Source: Monarcha castaneiventris obscurior
Taxonomy: Eukaryota; Chordata; Aves; Passeriformes; Monarchidae
NCBI GenBank assembly: GCA_026261815.1
Contig: JAMPIT010000484.1
Span: 8,406,501-8,470,500 of the forward strand
Direction of reading: 5' to 3'
Length of the DNA stretch: 64,000 bases
The translations under genes and the position numbers were made by a program. The notes under the pieces were generated by a model. The model did not search any database. It had not been told where the DNA came from and worked only from the letters and a program-made list of their open reading frames with translations. This document shows positions 36,057 to 49,400 of the stretch, in pieces; position 1 is the first letter of the stretch; each line of letters opens with the position of its first letter.

Positions 36057-36930
36057 TAGGAAGAGGAGACTAGTCCAGATTAGTTCAAGTACCACTAGTG
36101 TCTTACCTATCATGTAAGACATGTATCATCATTACCAACTATGTCATATGAATACTATGAAATCACTGTTCTTAAGAAATGCTGTGCGTTCATCTCAGAA
36201 GGAAATGCATGGCTGTGCAGTTAACCATTCCTTCTCCTTCTTTCATGTCAGAATATTTCAGTCCTTTTATGCAGAGTGCAAGCAGACATGATTGAAAAGG
36301 AAAGTCTTACCCTTTGATGTTTATTTGTTGCATTATCCACTTTTCATGGCTCTATTATTCCAGAATCCTATTGAGCCATTCATTGGCAAGTGGAAATTTC
36401 CACTGCTGTCAGTAGAGTATTTCTGCCTCTGAATCACTTAATTTGGCCCCAGATACTTAACTTGGGGCCAGATTATCAAAAGTGTTGAGCACCAGCTTTC
36501 TGAAGGCTTAGCACCTCCCACTGAGGACAGATTTTCACACTGCTCTACACAGAACAGCTCCTGTTGTGACCCTTTAAGGACAGATTTGCAAAAGAACTCA
36601 GCAGTTCCCTTTCACCAAGGAGCTGAGCCCTTTCCAAAATCTGTCCAGCTTTGCTTAGTGCCAGGCTGGAAGATAAGGACTTTTGAAAATGCAGCTTTTA
36701 GCAAGCTCTCTGATATGGAAAAATACTAAGTTCCAAACATTAGGAAGGACTTGAAACAAATGCTTGAAAAGAGAAAAACCTTCATGTTTCAAGATGTGCC
36801 AATTTTTATTGACTGATAGAGGGGCTGGAAGAAAATTTTGGAGCTGAACAGGTTTTCCCATAATTGCCCACTAGGAGGTTTCCTGCACGTTCTCCTGCAG
36901 CAGCTGCCAGGCAGGATGCTGGAGCAGAGT

Positions 36931-36957
36931 ACTGCTGTGCTGAGGCAGCACAGCAGT
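36931..36957. repeat. Perfect 12-bp-stem hairpin
   Basis: Stem actgctgtgctg (36931-36942), loop agg, stem cagcacagcagt (36946-36957), fully complementary. It does not extend beyond the stem. It is too short for a microRNA precursor and has no following T-run. Confidence 0.85.
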
Positions 36958-37088
36958 TCCTGTGTTCTCAGAAATTCATTCTCTTAGCAAAATGTGATTT
37001 GTAAGCAAAGTAGCACAAAGCAGCCATTATTCTTCTACCAACCTTTCTGGGGAATAAAATACCCAAAAAAACCAACAAAACAAGACCC

Positions 37089-37112
37089 AAAAAAAAAAAA
37101 AAAAAAAAAAAA
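37089..37112. repeat. Poly(A) run, 24 nt
   Basis: The longest homopolymer in the window. An AATAAA lies 31 nt upstream (37053-37058), as at the end of a retroposed transcript, but the region between is itself A/C-rich. I found no flanking duplication or recognisable source gene. A slippage repeat is equally plausible. Confidence 0.9.
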
Positions 37113-37829
37113 GAGAAGATTGATTTGAACCTTATAAAAATGGACTGAATTTTCCTTTTGAAATTTTAAACCCAGGATTCCCCTTGCATGCACTACACTG
37201 CCTTGTCCTCCAGAGAGCCTTTCCTGGTGTGGCTAGCAAAAAAAGTCTCCACAGAACAGTCAGGAGCCTTGGAAGCTTCTGGGTTTCTAGGTGAGTGTTA
37301 GTTCTTCACCTGAAAGTTATTGTAGGCAGGTGGCAATGGACGATGTGATGCAGAAAGGATATTTTGATATCTAAAACTCAAGACTTCAGGCTTTAACCCT
37401 AGGCAGCACTTAAGCTCCCAGGTTCTGTTAGACTTTTTTGTTTCAGAAAAATGAAGTTGCACATCTTGCATGTGTGTTCTGGAAGGTGGGTGTTTCCCGC
37501 CCACACGGGAGCAGGCAAAGGAACACTAAAGCCTCAGCAGCCACTTTGGGACCTGGCACAGCCCAGTGCAAAACACATTTGATTTTGATCTGCTGTGCTG
37601 CAGAAAATACCTAGAGAGCCTTGCCACATACAGACTTCAGTCCTCTGAGACCCCCTGTGAACTTAGGATGGGCTTTTCCTTTGCTTATTGAGCCCCACTT
37701 TGACATAAAATAGTTTTTAAAATAATGAAATAGATCTAAAAGAAATAAAGCAAAGGAGGAGGTGCAGGCCTGCTAAAAGCCTTTACTGCTGTCACAGGAC
37801 TGTGCAGCTTCTGTGATTATCCCTTGCCT

Positions 37830-38270
37830 TGTTCAGCAGTGTATAATTTAATGATTGCATCCAGGGCATGCTATTAACGTTCTTTTCTACTTCTGCGACC
37901 TCAAAGCTCATTAATTCTTTTTACTATTCCCCACTTGACGTGTGTGTATGTGTATGGGGAGGGCAGTGGCTAAAGAAGTGTTATGGATTTCATATCTTTT
38001 CTTCGTCTGCCACATTATAGCAAATGACAGTTGATTAGGTCTTTCTATAGATCATTACCAATTGTTTTCTACCTTGCAGATGCTGCTATTACGACAAATC
38101 TATCGTATCCTAGCGATCCTGTGCAGCTTGTTATTTCTGTGTGATTTATTACACTTGCAGTAGAAATGTTGTTAGCGAACATTGGGGAAGCAGTGAATAT
38201 AGTGAGAAATATCAATGTATCCTCATGTTCTGGCTTGCAGTGACAGTCAGTGATCCATCTCACTGACACT
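37830..38270. promoter_or_regulatory. Possible conserved non-coding element
   Basis: AT-rich complex sequence that unusually keeps several CpGs (near 37897, 37939, 38001, 38092, 38104, 38114, 38177), while neighbouring unique DNA has few. It also has TAAT/ATTA cores. Retained CpGs can indicate constraint or low germline methylation. Function is inferred only. Confidence 0.2.
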
Positions 38271-39023
38271 TACCTTGTTAACATTTTGATCAGATGGCAA
38301 ATTTGTCATTTTTTCTGGTAACAAGTATAAGTTTGTACAAGAATTGCAGAAACAGGGGGAAGATAAAGGGCCCCTCTTTTAGTTTTTTCCAATGTGATGT
38401 AATCAGTAATCTTTCTTGAAAATGAAATAATTACTTTGTGAAAAAGCTTATCCACTAGAAGATGTGCCAGTGTTAGAAAGCTCAGATTTCTCTTCATTTG
38501 AGGATTGAATGAGTTCTCTTTGCAGCCATTACTGACACATTGATTAACACACGAAACCAACATGAAATGATAATACAGAACAAAAAGGTTTACAGTCAGA
38601 TTTCCTCTCCTTGATTGTAGTGAGGAACACAAAGATCTTGCAAGTAAAAGTGAAGGCGTTATCTCTGGGAACAATGGAGTACAAAATACTACAAACACAA
38701 CATTGCAAATTTCTTCTAATCCTCACACTCAAAGCTCTTTCTCAGCTGGGCTGTCGGCTCTGCAGCTCTCCCGTTCAAACACGTGGGCATGAAAACTGTG
38801 CTCAAAACACAAGTGGGCTACACAGGGGGAAATTACAGCCTCTAACGAAATAGAGTCATCTCAAAGAGCCAGTGACTCACCTGACAGCCCACAAACACGG
38901 GAAGGGGGCAAGAAAAAGAGTGGGATGTTGCCTTTGGAGAAGTAGAGGTGTTTGCCATCTCTGTGCCTGGCATTAATAAGGGCCTGTCCATGCAGGGGAT
39001 TGAGCATGGCAGCACTGACACAA

Positions 39024-39260
39024 AATCATAGAATCAAAGAATCATTTAGGTTGGAAAAGATTTCTAAGATCATCAAATCCAACCATGAACCCAGCATTGC
39101 CAAGCCACCAGTAAACCATGTCCCTGAGTGCCACCTCTACATGTCTTTTGCATGCCTCCAGGGATGGTGACTCAACCACTTCCCTGGGCATCCCGTTCAG
39201 TACTTGATAATGCTTTCAGTGGAGAAATTTTTCTTAATATCCAATCTAAAAAAGCCTGGA
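39024..39260 (-). mobile_element. CR1 LINE fragment, minus strand, 3' end
   Basis: The plus strand begins with the reverse complement of the CR1 3' terminus (atcatagaatcaaagaatc), then tttaggttggaaaagatttc. It continues through ccagggatggtgactcaacc to ttaatatccaatctaaa, the standard antisense order of CR1 3' sequence. 5'-truncated and diverged. The plus-strand frame 38952-39170 runs through it and is not a gene. Confidence 0.88.
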
Positions 39261-41228
39261 CAGAGGATGTGTGGTTGACTCAAGCTTCAGTTCAGGACCA
39301 AACCTAATTAAACCCTAACAAATAGCCCTTATTTCAGGACTTGCATGAACGTTTTTTTCATTCAATTGGGTTTTTTCCAGTTTTATCCAGTGAAAACTTG
39401 CCTGCATTATTTCAAATGGCAAGTGCCAAATTTAAGTTCTCAGTCAATATGATGAAAAAATCAGGGGTCAAACAGTTCTTCATTTTAACCTGATAGATTA
39501 AAAAATACAGACTAGGTAGATCTTGAGAGTACTTGGATGAGAGTTTAATTGAAATAATACAGCTTTTCATTCTCATTTTCACCTAAAGGACTTGGGAGAT
39601 CTGATCCTCATCTAGGTTTGGTTTTATCTTGTTGCTGCTTTTCTGACTTCATTTATTGTGTATTGTCAGGGTGTAAATGCTGTGAACAAGGGCTCAGACT
39701 GTATTCAGAGAGCGCACACAGAAACTGATCACTGCTTCAGTTGTGTAATTTTGGTCATAACAGTATAGCTTGGAATTGTTTAATTCTTCTAATGTTGTGC
39801 ATAGCAATGCAATAGTTGAGGCACCAGAGAAGTTGAGGAGCGAGTCTTAGTGTTCTGCATCAATTTGAGAAAGCACGATATCATCATTAGAAAGTCTAAT
39901 TGTTATGATTAATATTTAGCATGGGGAAGTTATGTGGGAGGGCACAAGTTACATCTGCTGGTTGAATTGAATGAGTTACTGGTTTTTAATTTCGTTTTAT
40001 TTTCAGTGTCCCATTGAATAGCAGAAAATGTACGAGTACATATTTTCTATAGCAATATCTCTTGGACTAAAGGCTGTGCCTCCTACAAAGCCTCTCCTCA
40101 GGTGCATGGCCCAGGGGAGCAGGTGGGCAGCAGCACATTTGTTGTTTGCTGAATTGTGAGCAAAGGACCTTTAGCAGGGAGACATTGAGGTGCATCAGAG
40201 GTGCAGCTGCACCAAACTGCAGAGACCAGACAGATGCAGGAATGGGGCTAATGAGGTGATGGGAGACAGGAGTAAGTTCTGGAGAAGGGTAAGGGGTGGC
40301 TTTACTTCTTGAAACCGACTGTGACAGAACATCTCACAGATGTATTGGATGTGATGGCACAATCTTTCTATTTAACACTGCAGCACCATAATTGCAACTT
40401 CCTGAAAACTCTGGTCACGTAGTAAGTGCTTCTTCTCACTGAAAACAAAGGGACTTAATTAAAAATTAAGAAAAATATAAAAATTTCAGGAAGTATTGCT
40501 GAAGAAACTTGGGCAAAACGTTTTCTGAGGGAAAAGCTAATAGTGAAACAGGTGCAAGGAGAACACACAGTGAAGTAAGTTTAACAGAGCTGGATGACAA
40601 GATATTGCTGCAATTTGTCTTCAGGATCACACAGAAAGCTGACAGATTTCACTAGGTCTTGGTGACATTCATATAAAAAAAGTTTCCTAAATCACCACCT
40701 GAAATTTCAGGCAATGGTTTCTGATAAAGGGATGTCAGAAGGCTTCACCTTCTGAAATTGGTGACTCATTTACCATTATCTTCATTGAGCAGCTGAGATC
40801 TTTCCTTTAGGAAGAGAGATGAAAAATTATCTTTGAATGTACCATATTGCTTCCAATTCCAGAGAGTAGAAGGGAATTAATGTTGAGGATGGTGTTGCAG
40901 TAATTAGTTTCAGATGCAAAGGGCTGAAAGTAAATCCCAACAAGCAGCAAGAAGGGGATTCACCAGCAGAGCAGCTGGAGGGTGGTACTTCTTTTTTTTT
41001 AGAATATGCAATCAGTGTTGTTCCTCAGTGTTTTGCTCCTTAATAATTAGACCAAGATTAAAAAAAAAAAAAAAAAGCAGAGCAGATTATTGCTGGGAAC
41101 TCAATTATGGCTGTATCAGGAGTTAATGTTGAACTCTGAAGGTGGTTAAGACTTTTGACAGAAATAGCATATGGGGGTGTTTAGTGCCTGATGGTGGAAA
41201 AGCAGACCACCAGCTCCTGTTCAGTGGT

Positions 41229-41248
41229 TGTGAGCACATGTGCTCACA
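41229..41248. repeat. Perfect 20-bp palindrome
   Basis: tgtgagcacatgtgctcaca equals its own reverse complement. The centre is an E-box (CACATGTG, a CANNTG core), so it could bind a bHLH dimer. It does not extend further. Confidence 0.9.
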
Positions 41249-43308
41249 CAGGCTGCTTGGAGTCCAATCCCATTCCTATTTAAACCACTGTGAAGATGTG
41301 AGCTTGATTAGCATTAGGCTGGGCTCTTGAATTAAAAATTCTTCACTGAGTACATGTAACATAGCAGAACCCTCTCTTTCCTCTTCACTTAAGTGGCAGA
41401 ACTCCTACACTTGGGCTGTTGGCATCTCTCTTTTGCTGTCATTGCCACAGAAGAATTTCCTGGGCCTGAGCACTCTGTTTTATCAGGTAATGGGTTTTGC
41501 TGGTTCTTGGCAGAGGAGTGTTTTCAGACTGTGTGCTATGAGCTGGCAAATTGCAACTTGTGACTCTCTTAGGAGTTTGGTGCAGTCATTTAGGTTTTAC
41601 CTGTTTCTAAAATAGAATTTTTTCGTCAGCCCAATTTGTTCGGGTTTGCAAGGAACAAATATATTTGCCCTCCAGTTTGCATTAAGGAAGGCTTTCATTG
41701 CACTTGCATTTCATTTCACTACCTTAAAAACAAAACCCAAACCAAAACAAATCAGCACCACTGATGCACCAAGAAAGAAGGTGTTTAGTAAACATCTGTG
41801 GTCTTACGATGGCTTTGGATAACTGCTTGCTGGTGGCCTGAAAAACGTGGTAACAGAGTGAGGGCTCCATCCTGTGATGATCCAAAGTTGCAGTTGCACT
41901 GCCTGGCAGTTTTGATATGCATAAAGCTGAGCCACAGCCCACCTTGGGAAGCAGAGATCAAAATCTCAGAGACTTAAGAGAACCAGTAAGGAGGCTCCTT
42001 ACTGGGACCTCTGCATTTTCCAAGAGTTTTCTTTAGATTAAACACTGCTCTTATAAAGAATCCGGTTGGGTGCCTCTCAGTTTCTCAGTTCAGATCCATG
42101 TCTGCAGTGCCGGTGTTTCTCCTTGTCCTCCCACCTTGAGGGTGTGTACAAGATAAAAGGGAGAGGGAGCTGGGGGCTCTGGCAGGGTAGCCCTGCTGGC
42201 ATTTCCAGACAGCAAAGTGAGATCAGCCACAACACAGTTCCTTGACTTCAGCTCAGTGTGCTGGGGTCCCTGGCTGACAGCACTCCCTCCCTGCTTCTGC
42301 TGCTCCAATATTTATTTCACAGTAAAGTCTGGTTTCATTTAATCATCAGTATGCTAGGACTGAAATGACCTCCTTTTTATTTCATTTGTTTTACGAAGAG
42401 TTGAAAGATAAATATCATTTCAGTACCAAGCTGTAAGTAGCAAGATTTCTGTGATTTCTCCTCCTCCACACGTCCTCAGCCTTATTCATAGATACCTCAC
42501 GAGGAAGCAGCAGCAGGTGTTAAAACAGTCCATCTTGCCAACAGTAAGATAGGCCATCATCAAAACAATGTTTTTGTATGTGGGTTTTTATTTTTTATTT
42601 CTGGTATCAGTAAAGAGGTTTTAATCTGAAGCAGAAAAAGCCTGAACAGGGTCTCCAAAAGCCAGACTTTTACCCAAGTGGGTCAGGAGAACTCTGAACT
42701 CAAATGAGGTTATAGACAAATATTGAGTTTTGCTCATTGCAAGCTCGACAGCCCACTTAGCACAGTTCACTGGCCCCTGCTAATGGACGTGTGGTAATGT
42801 CCTGTATCTCTCATAGCCATGAGTTTAGTTTTTAATGGATCTGAGGTCACTTTGGCTGAGAAGTCCACACATTGACTTCTTGCTAATAGTGCTTAACATT
42901 TCTATGAAACTTAGTTGTGTTTCTTAATTTCTTTATTATGGGAATATTACACTCATGGCACTGCTGGAATGAGGATGTAATGGATTCCCCACTCCACCTG
43001 CAATTTTCCACTCCTGAGCAAACCTTCTCTTGGGAGAGATGGACTTAGCTTGTTGTGGGCATGAGATACATAACTTAGCCAGGGTTCACAAAGAACCAGA
43101 AAGGGTTTTGTGGAACTGCTGAGGGGTTTATGTTTGCTTTTTTGCTTTGTGGTGGGCTGGCAACTCCGTAGCATGAGCTGAGTGGCTGCTCATGCCTGTG
43201 TGGTATTATTTGTCTGCAAATGACAGATTATCTTGTCAGGAAATCAAATCCACAGAATATACTTTCATTGGCAAGAATTATGTAAAGTTCCTTTTGCCTT
43301 GGAGTTCG

Positions 43309-43358
43309 TTTTTTTGTTTGTTTGTTTTTGATTTTTTGGGGGGTGGGGTTTTTTGGGT
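43309..43358. repeat. (TTTG)n followed by T/G-rich low-complexity tract
   Basis: Three to four tttg units (43309-43330), then attttttggggggtgggg and tttttt-ggg. The G-runs do not give a canonical four-tract quadruplex with short loops. Confidence 0.8.
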
Positions 43359-44559
43359 TTATTCTTGGTTTCAGGGGTTTTTTCCTCAGAATAGGAGTTC
43401 TACTTCTGTCTTTGCCTTGCCAGGATCTCTTGCTTTCATTTCTGTCCTTGCAGGGCCAGCCTGACTTTGTTTTGCCAGAAATCTGACAGCACTTCTTTAT
43501 TGCAGAATTGTTATCAAAGTGTTTTTCCAGCAGGTGGGGGCACTGGTGGATCTCAGGTGCCCAGTATATAAACTGTGTCTGTAGGTGCCACAAAGAACCT
43601 GCAGGTCCTTTCATGTAAAACTTCAGCTTGGTTTGGACAGCAATTTAAGCAGGGGTTTGCTTAGTGTGGAAATACACAAATTTGGTGCATTTGAAATTAT
43701 TGATTTGATTTTCTTGAGGCTGTGTTTATTCCACTAAGATTTTTATTATGGATTTGGTGCTTGTTTCTTTGGTGTGGTGGCCCTTGGTTGGCATTCTAGT
43801 GTGCTACAAAGAGAAGCAAATCTCTGCCACCATTTTTCAAAATATTTACCCCAGAAGGTAGTACTCAATTTTAAAAAGCAGCGAGGGCTTTGCATATCAG
43901 AGCATGTTGGATTCAAAGGATATACAGTGTGTACATGGAAAATAAGGGGTTAAGTCAGAGATGTTCACTTTTGCTGCAGTTACTGGGATGGCTGCCTCCA
44001 TACCCAGTGAATACCCCCAGCTGGAAAGATTTTAAATAGACTGGGCTGGATACATGGGAAAAGAAAAAAAAGTTGAACTGATGGGAGCATTTTGTCAGGA
44101 TGATAGACTGAAAAATACAGCAGGTATTTTCTGTCTTTTAATGTACCAGGCTGTGTAATGCAGTTGGGCTCTCCCACCTGAGGGATGTGTGTGCCAGTTG
44201 GCACCAGGCTCCCCTCTGGCTTGGCATGGCTGCCTTTCTGGGCCAGCCCTACTGAAGGAATGTGATTTGCTATGAAAAATGTGTTGATCAGGCTTGGTTT
44301 TGTGCCACCAGGCAGATTAGTGAATTGTCTTGTGTGCCTCCCATTGCTTTATTCCAGCCAGCAACATCTAAGCCTTTATGATTTTACAGGTCTTCATTAA
44401 AAATCGCTGTTTCTATATCTGATTACTGAGCCCCATCTGGGGAGAAATGAGCCTTTCATCTGTGCATTATGAAGCCATATCCAAGCACTTTGATTCCATA
44501 ACAGAGTAAAACCAGACAAACTTTCTGTTCAATTGCTTTTACAGCTCATCTCCAAGTTC

Positions 44560-44870
44560 TCTATGAGCCCTGTCCTGTCCCCAGCACATAATGTCTGGGG
44601 TCAGGGCATTTTTTTTGTTTTAATTGCTCTTTTACTGCTCAATGCAATTTTTGTAATTGCTTACATAACTCCAGGGTTTTATTTTAAATTAATCTGAATT
44701 TGCAGTCATTCTACATATGTTCCCCTAACATTTGCCTATTATTTGGATTAATTCCACTAATTTATCACCACTGTTTAGATATGCACTGTTTTTATAATCC
44801 TTAAAACTGAATTAAAGCACACTTGTTGGGCTAAAGGCGAAGTTTGCTTCACTAAATCAAGTGGATTTCT
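44560..44870. promoter_or_regulatory. Possible conserved enhancer-like element
   Basis: Dense in homeodomain cores: ttttaattgctc, tttgtaattgc, aaattaatctg and tttggattaattcc. The last contains GGATTA (44745-44750), an OTX/bicoid-type site. The sequence is AT-rich but complex, without repeats. This is among the better enhancer candidates in the window. No conservation data are available from a single sequence. Confidence 0.25.
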
Positions 44871-45999
44871 TTTCCCTCTCTGTTACTATATATTTACTTG
44901 GACAGGGTTTTTTTGTGGGTGCTCTGGTAGTTGGCCGTAAAATTGGCAAATAGTCTAGTAAATATATCAAATTATTTTGATTGCAGAGTGAAATTAATGG
45001 GTAGTGCTGGCATTTATTTTTCTTTTTGTCACATTCCAAAATATTTATCAATATTTAAACACCGAATTAGCAGCTAACCTCTTTTACCTAAGGTTAGCTC
45101 TAAAGTTTGGTGGTGGCAGTAGTGAAAGGAGCAGAACTCATGATTAGCTCATATTTTTAGCTGGTGCCTGGCTATTCTTCTCTTGAGTATAATTTCAAAT
45201 AGTTGGGTAGGGATAACCCGAAAGCCAGTACAGCTTGTCCTCATGAGCAAGAGCTGTGCCATCAGGTGCTTTCTTTATGCACAGAGCAAATTGAGACATT
45301 TAATGGTGGTGCTCATCTCTCATCTTCCCATTTTCCCCACCAGTGCATTGTACAGGGACCAAGAAAATACATAATATAGGAGCTATGGGCAAATTACTTT
45401 CTTAAAGGAAAATTTCCTTTGAAGTTTGGCTTCAACTGTGAACAGGCTGTACTTCCATGAGTACAAATACAGAACCAGAAATGCTGAAATGTTTCACTGG
45501 CTATATATTAAAGCTGTCTTTAGGAATGTGGAAGAAGGGCTTTTTTTCTGAATGTACATGAAAGGAACAGCACACAGTTTATTGTTCGACAGCCCCAAAG
45601 AGGCCAAACTCTTTTGTGAGGAATATATGTATGCATTTCTGGGATTTGGCATGGGAAAAACTCTTGTGTGGGTTCTCTTTGGGTATGATATAGTGTTAAA
45701 ATAGAACAGGTACCAAGATCAACCTTTTCTCGACTGAAAAACTCCTCCATTGATGGTCACACCGCAGATAACAGAAACGTGAGCCAAGGGTTTCTCAGAT
45801 GTGCAGTAGAACTCAGCTTTCCCATTGACTGTGAGCAGGCAAGGAGGATTCACTTAGCTACGAAAGGATGCAGGCTGGATTAGTAAAGGGCAACTCACAT
45901 TTTGTCTAAAACAAGGAACAGTCAGGGGTTTTCTCCTAACTGATCAATTCACTACATGTGAAAAGACTTTTTTAAACAGAAACAAACCATTTCCCTTAG

Positions 46000-46440
46000 A
46001 TTCTACTATTAATTGCATGTAATACACGCTGTATTTATTTTACTGTAGTGTTAACAGAGATTGCATATAGTTATTTTTCTTCCAGCATGTGATGCTTTGA
46101 TGATTTCTCACAAATTGCAATTTTTAATCTTAAATTGAAAATGTGTCCAGAAATTCAACTAGGCCCAGACTCGCATTGTAGAAAATAAAGAAAAGGATTG
46201 CAGCTCTCATAAACCCTTATCCATGAGTAATTATCTTGCTATGTTAAAGTGGTTCTTGTGAATATTAAAATAATTAAGACCAACAATCTCAGCAATACTT
46301 TCCTCAGATGTTGTAATCGGCAGGAGGTGTTAACTAATTAAATGTATTTCTATTGCTGGCTGGCTAAAGAAAAGGATGAAACACTTACAATTGCTGGGAT
46401 TTAGCAAGAGCACTTGTTTACTGCAGTATAAACATAGAGA
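46000..46440. promoter_or_regulatory. Possible conserved non-coding element
   Basis: Complex AT-rich sequence with many TAAT/ATTA cores (aaaataattaagacc, gagtaattatc, gttaactaattaaatg) and isolated CpGs. Resembles developmental enhancers by texture only. Confidence 0.2.
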
Positions 46441-49400
46441 TTACGGTGTTTGTGATGGGCTAATAGCTGGAGACAGGAGTCAAAATGCTTCCTGAGGGCA
46501 TTTCTCGTTGCTCAAGGGGGGCTGAAATAAAGGGCTTTGGCAGAGGGATGGGGCTCTCCCCATGAGCTTAGCAGTGGCTGCTGCAGCAGTGGATCTCACA
46601 GGATGGATCCCGAAATGCTGGGAATTGCTGTGGGCTGGAGGGAATAGGCACATGCAGGCTGGCAGGTCAGTCAAGGCATCCATCCACCCCGAGCAGTGTT
46701 TGTGTACTAGTGCTGCGTTAAACACGTGCCCCATGTGCTGTATCCCTGGGATCCCATTCCTGCCCTGTGGCAGCAGACATTGGGTTGGTCTGTGCTTCCT
46801 CCCCTCCTCTGCAAAAAACCACTGCTGGTGTCTCAGAAAGCTGGTGGTTACTTGCTCTTATTTCTCTTATTTCAAAAGTGGCTCTCTCTCTCTTTTTTTT
46901 TTTTTTCAAAGTTCATAGGAAAGACTTTTTAAAAAAAATATCACTCTAAAACTGGCTATTGTCTGATCTCTGAAGTAATCAATTTTGGATTCAGCCCCCT
47001 GTAACTGTTTGACATTTCAGGGTCAGCAGAACAACTTTCTGGCAGATTGAAAAGCTGTGTTTCTGGCCCCAGGGTAGATTAGAGTAAAACTGGGCCAACT
47101 AAAATGAGGTTTCAAAGCATCTCACTTCCATTTCACTGCAGTCAGAAAAGGCAGTGAGGGCTGTTTTTAGGGAGCACAGATGCCAGAAACCTTGCCTCTT
47201 TCTGTCTTCCCTGTCTCCCTTTCCCCACATGTGCTTCTTCCTCTTCTTTTGGAGTAATCCCAGGCATAGCTGTCACTGGGCTGGAGTAACCCAGCACAGG
47301 CTGGATCAGTCACAGCTCCTCTCCAAAGCATCCCTAAAATGCAGAGGAGGGACTGTGTCCTCTTGGAGACGCAGCAGGGACGTGAAAGCAGGGAGATGCA
47401 ACCCCCATCTCCAGCATTTTCCTGCTTCCTCTCCTCCTCCTGCATCCACCCTTACTTCCTTTGCCCCTCCTCTCTCCTACCCCTCCAACTTTGTTCTCCT
47501 CTGTTTTTTTCATTCTCCTGCCATTTCTTCTTGTTTTCTCTGCCATCCCTCAGTCCACACGCTCATGACACCAAGGAACAACAGCAGTCTTTTCCCTAGC
47601 TGGGGGGAAGCTGGAGCCCATTAGCTGCCTCAGCTGAAATCCACCTCCCCTGCTCGCTCCTTGCTTTTAGCCTCCTCGTAAATGAAAATTCAGTTCACTA
47701 GGAAGGACATATGTTTACAATCCCACAGCTGGTAGGTACACGTGTACCAGGAGTGTGTGCCGGGCTTATATAGACACATGTCACTTTTATCCCAGAACCC
47801 CATTTGGCACCTGGGAACATCTTCATGCCATAATGCTGTGGAGGTCATTACTGCTCCCTGTAATCCCCCATGAAGGTTTTCCATTTTCATTTATATACAG
47901 TAATAAAATACACATCTCAGCATCGGGCATTAGGGTTAGTACTGACAAGGCTCAAGCTGAAATGTTTTAAGGATGCATTTCTGATGTAGATAGAATAGCT
48001 AGCATGCAGTGTGCAATTATGCTGGCTTCATGGAGGGAAGGATTTATGCTTTAGCACTGTTCATATCACAGTGACACCAACAGCATAAAAGGAATTAAAA
48101 AAAAAATTGAATTAATTTTTCCATTGTAGTACTAATCTAGTATTATTAATTTATTTTAAGTTTCTAATGTTGGTAAGCCACCAGAAGTGTGAAGAGAAAT
48201 GTCCTTTCTAATTTCATCATCTCTTCTTTATTTCTTTGAGGAAGTTGAAATCCTGGGAGGCTGTGATGTGGGGTTGACTGGCTGGGTTCAGAGCAGGGGC
48301 TGGTGTGTGTGATGGCTCTGGACAGAGCTGCCTGGGGGCAGAGTGGGTGCCTGGGCAAGACCCTGAGCCTGCCTTTCTTTGCTGATGCAGCTTTGAACTC
48401 TTGTGCTCAAGTCCCATTGCATCCAGCAGGACTCCAGCCCATTCCTAAATGTGTGCGAGCACGAGCATGTGCCTTGCTGACCAAGTCAGCCCCTGTGCAT
48501 TTAGAGCCCAGCTATGCCTGCTGCAGGCAGGCCAGGGTGTTCATCCCCAGTGGAGATCACAGCCCCTGAAGCACGGACTGCACCCAGAGGAGGGACAGAG
48601 CACTGTGGACTGGGAGAGCTTCCTGATTTCCATCTCTCCTAAATGTCACAGCCCTGTTTTAGCAGCCAGGAGAAAGCTGTTCTCTCCCTGTCATCTTCTG
48701 CCATCTGCTTCTCCTCTTCCTCAGCTGGAAGGAATAATGTAATAATCCTTTGGAGCATCCTGGGAGGATGCATGAGGACTGGATGAATTGGAAAAGAAGG
48801 GGAGATGCTTCTGGTGGCTGCTTCCATGCAGCCAATGGGTGTGACAGCCCTCATGTGGCTGCCCCATGGCCAAAACGTGGGGTAGAAACAGAGTCAACCC
48901 AGTTTCACAAAGTGCATTGCCCCAGAGGGAGTCCTGTCTCCTGAAAATTCCCATTACACACCCCAGCCCTTAGCAACAGACGTCTCCTTCGCCTTCACTG
49001 CATCGTGGAGGAACGGCTGGCCTCACAACAAAACATGAAATTCCTAGTGCAAAATGAATGAAAAGGAGCAGATGGATTCATTACAGGCAATCATCTTTTC
49101 CCCAGATTTTCTTAAGAGCCCCAGTTACTTGAAGTGGAGGAGCCTGGCACAAGCATGGTCACTAGGTTATATATTCACTTCTAGTTTCTGGCCATTCCAC
49201 ACTACAATGAGCACAACTGGAGCCCAGCAGGTTCAGACTGCTTTTACATTGCTAGATTTACAGTTGCTGGCATACTGGAGATACAAAGAATTGAGAAGCA
49301 ATTTCATATATTGCTGTTGCCACTGCTGGCAGTTCCCTGCCCTTGAAGGTATTTGTTGTGATAGTATGGAACCACCCTCTCCAAAGGTTATATATTTAAA

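Larger units (their letters stand above)
36057..39023. other. Unique non-coding DNA, no gene recognised
   Basis: Unique sequence with a short perfect hairpin (36931-36957), a 24-nt A run (37089-37112) and an enhancer-like stretch at 37830-38270. Open frames (130 codons at most, 38306-38698 minus) show no domain-like content. Confidence 0.5.

Noticed and set aside
36096..36122. Short inverted repeat gtcttac...gtaagac
   Set aside because: A 7-bp stem is expected many times by chance in 64 kb.
43335..43380. Possible G-quadruplex
   Set aside because: Only three close G-runs; the fourth is about 16 nt away and the long G6 run cannot supply two tracts with a loop.
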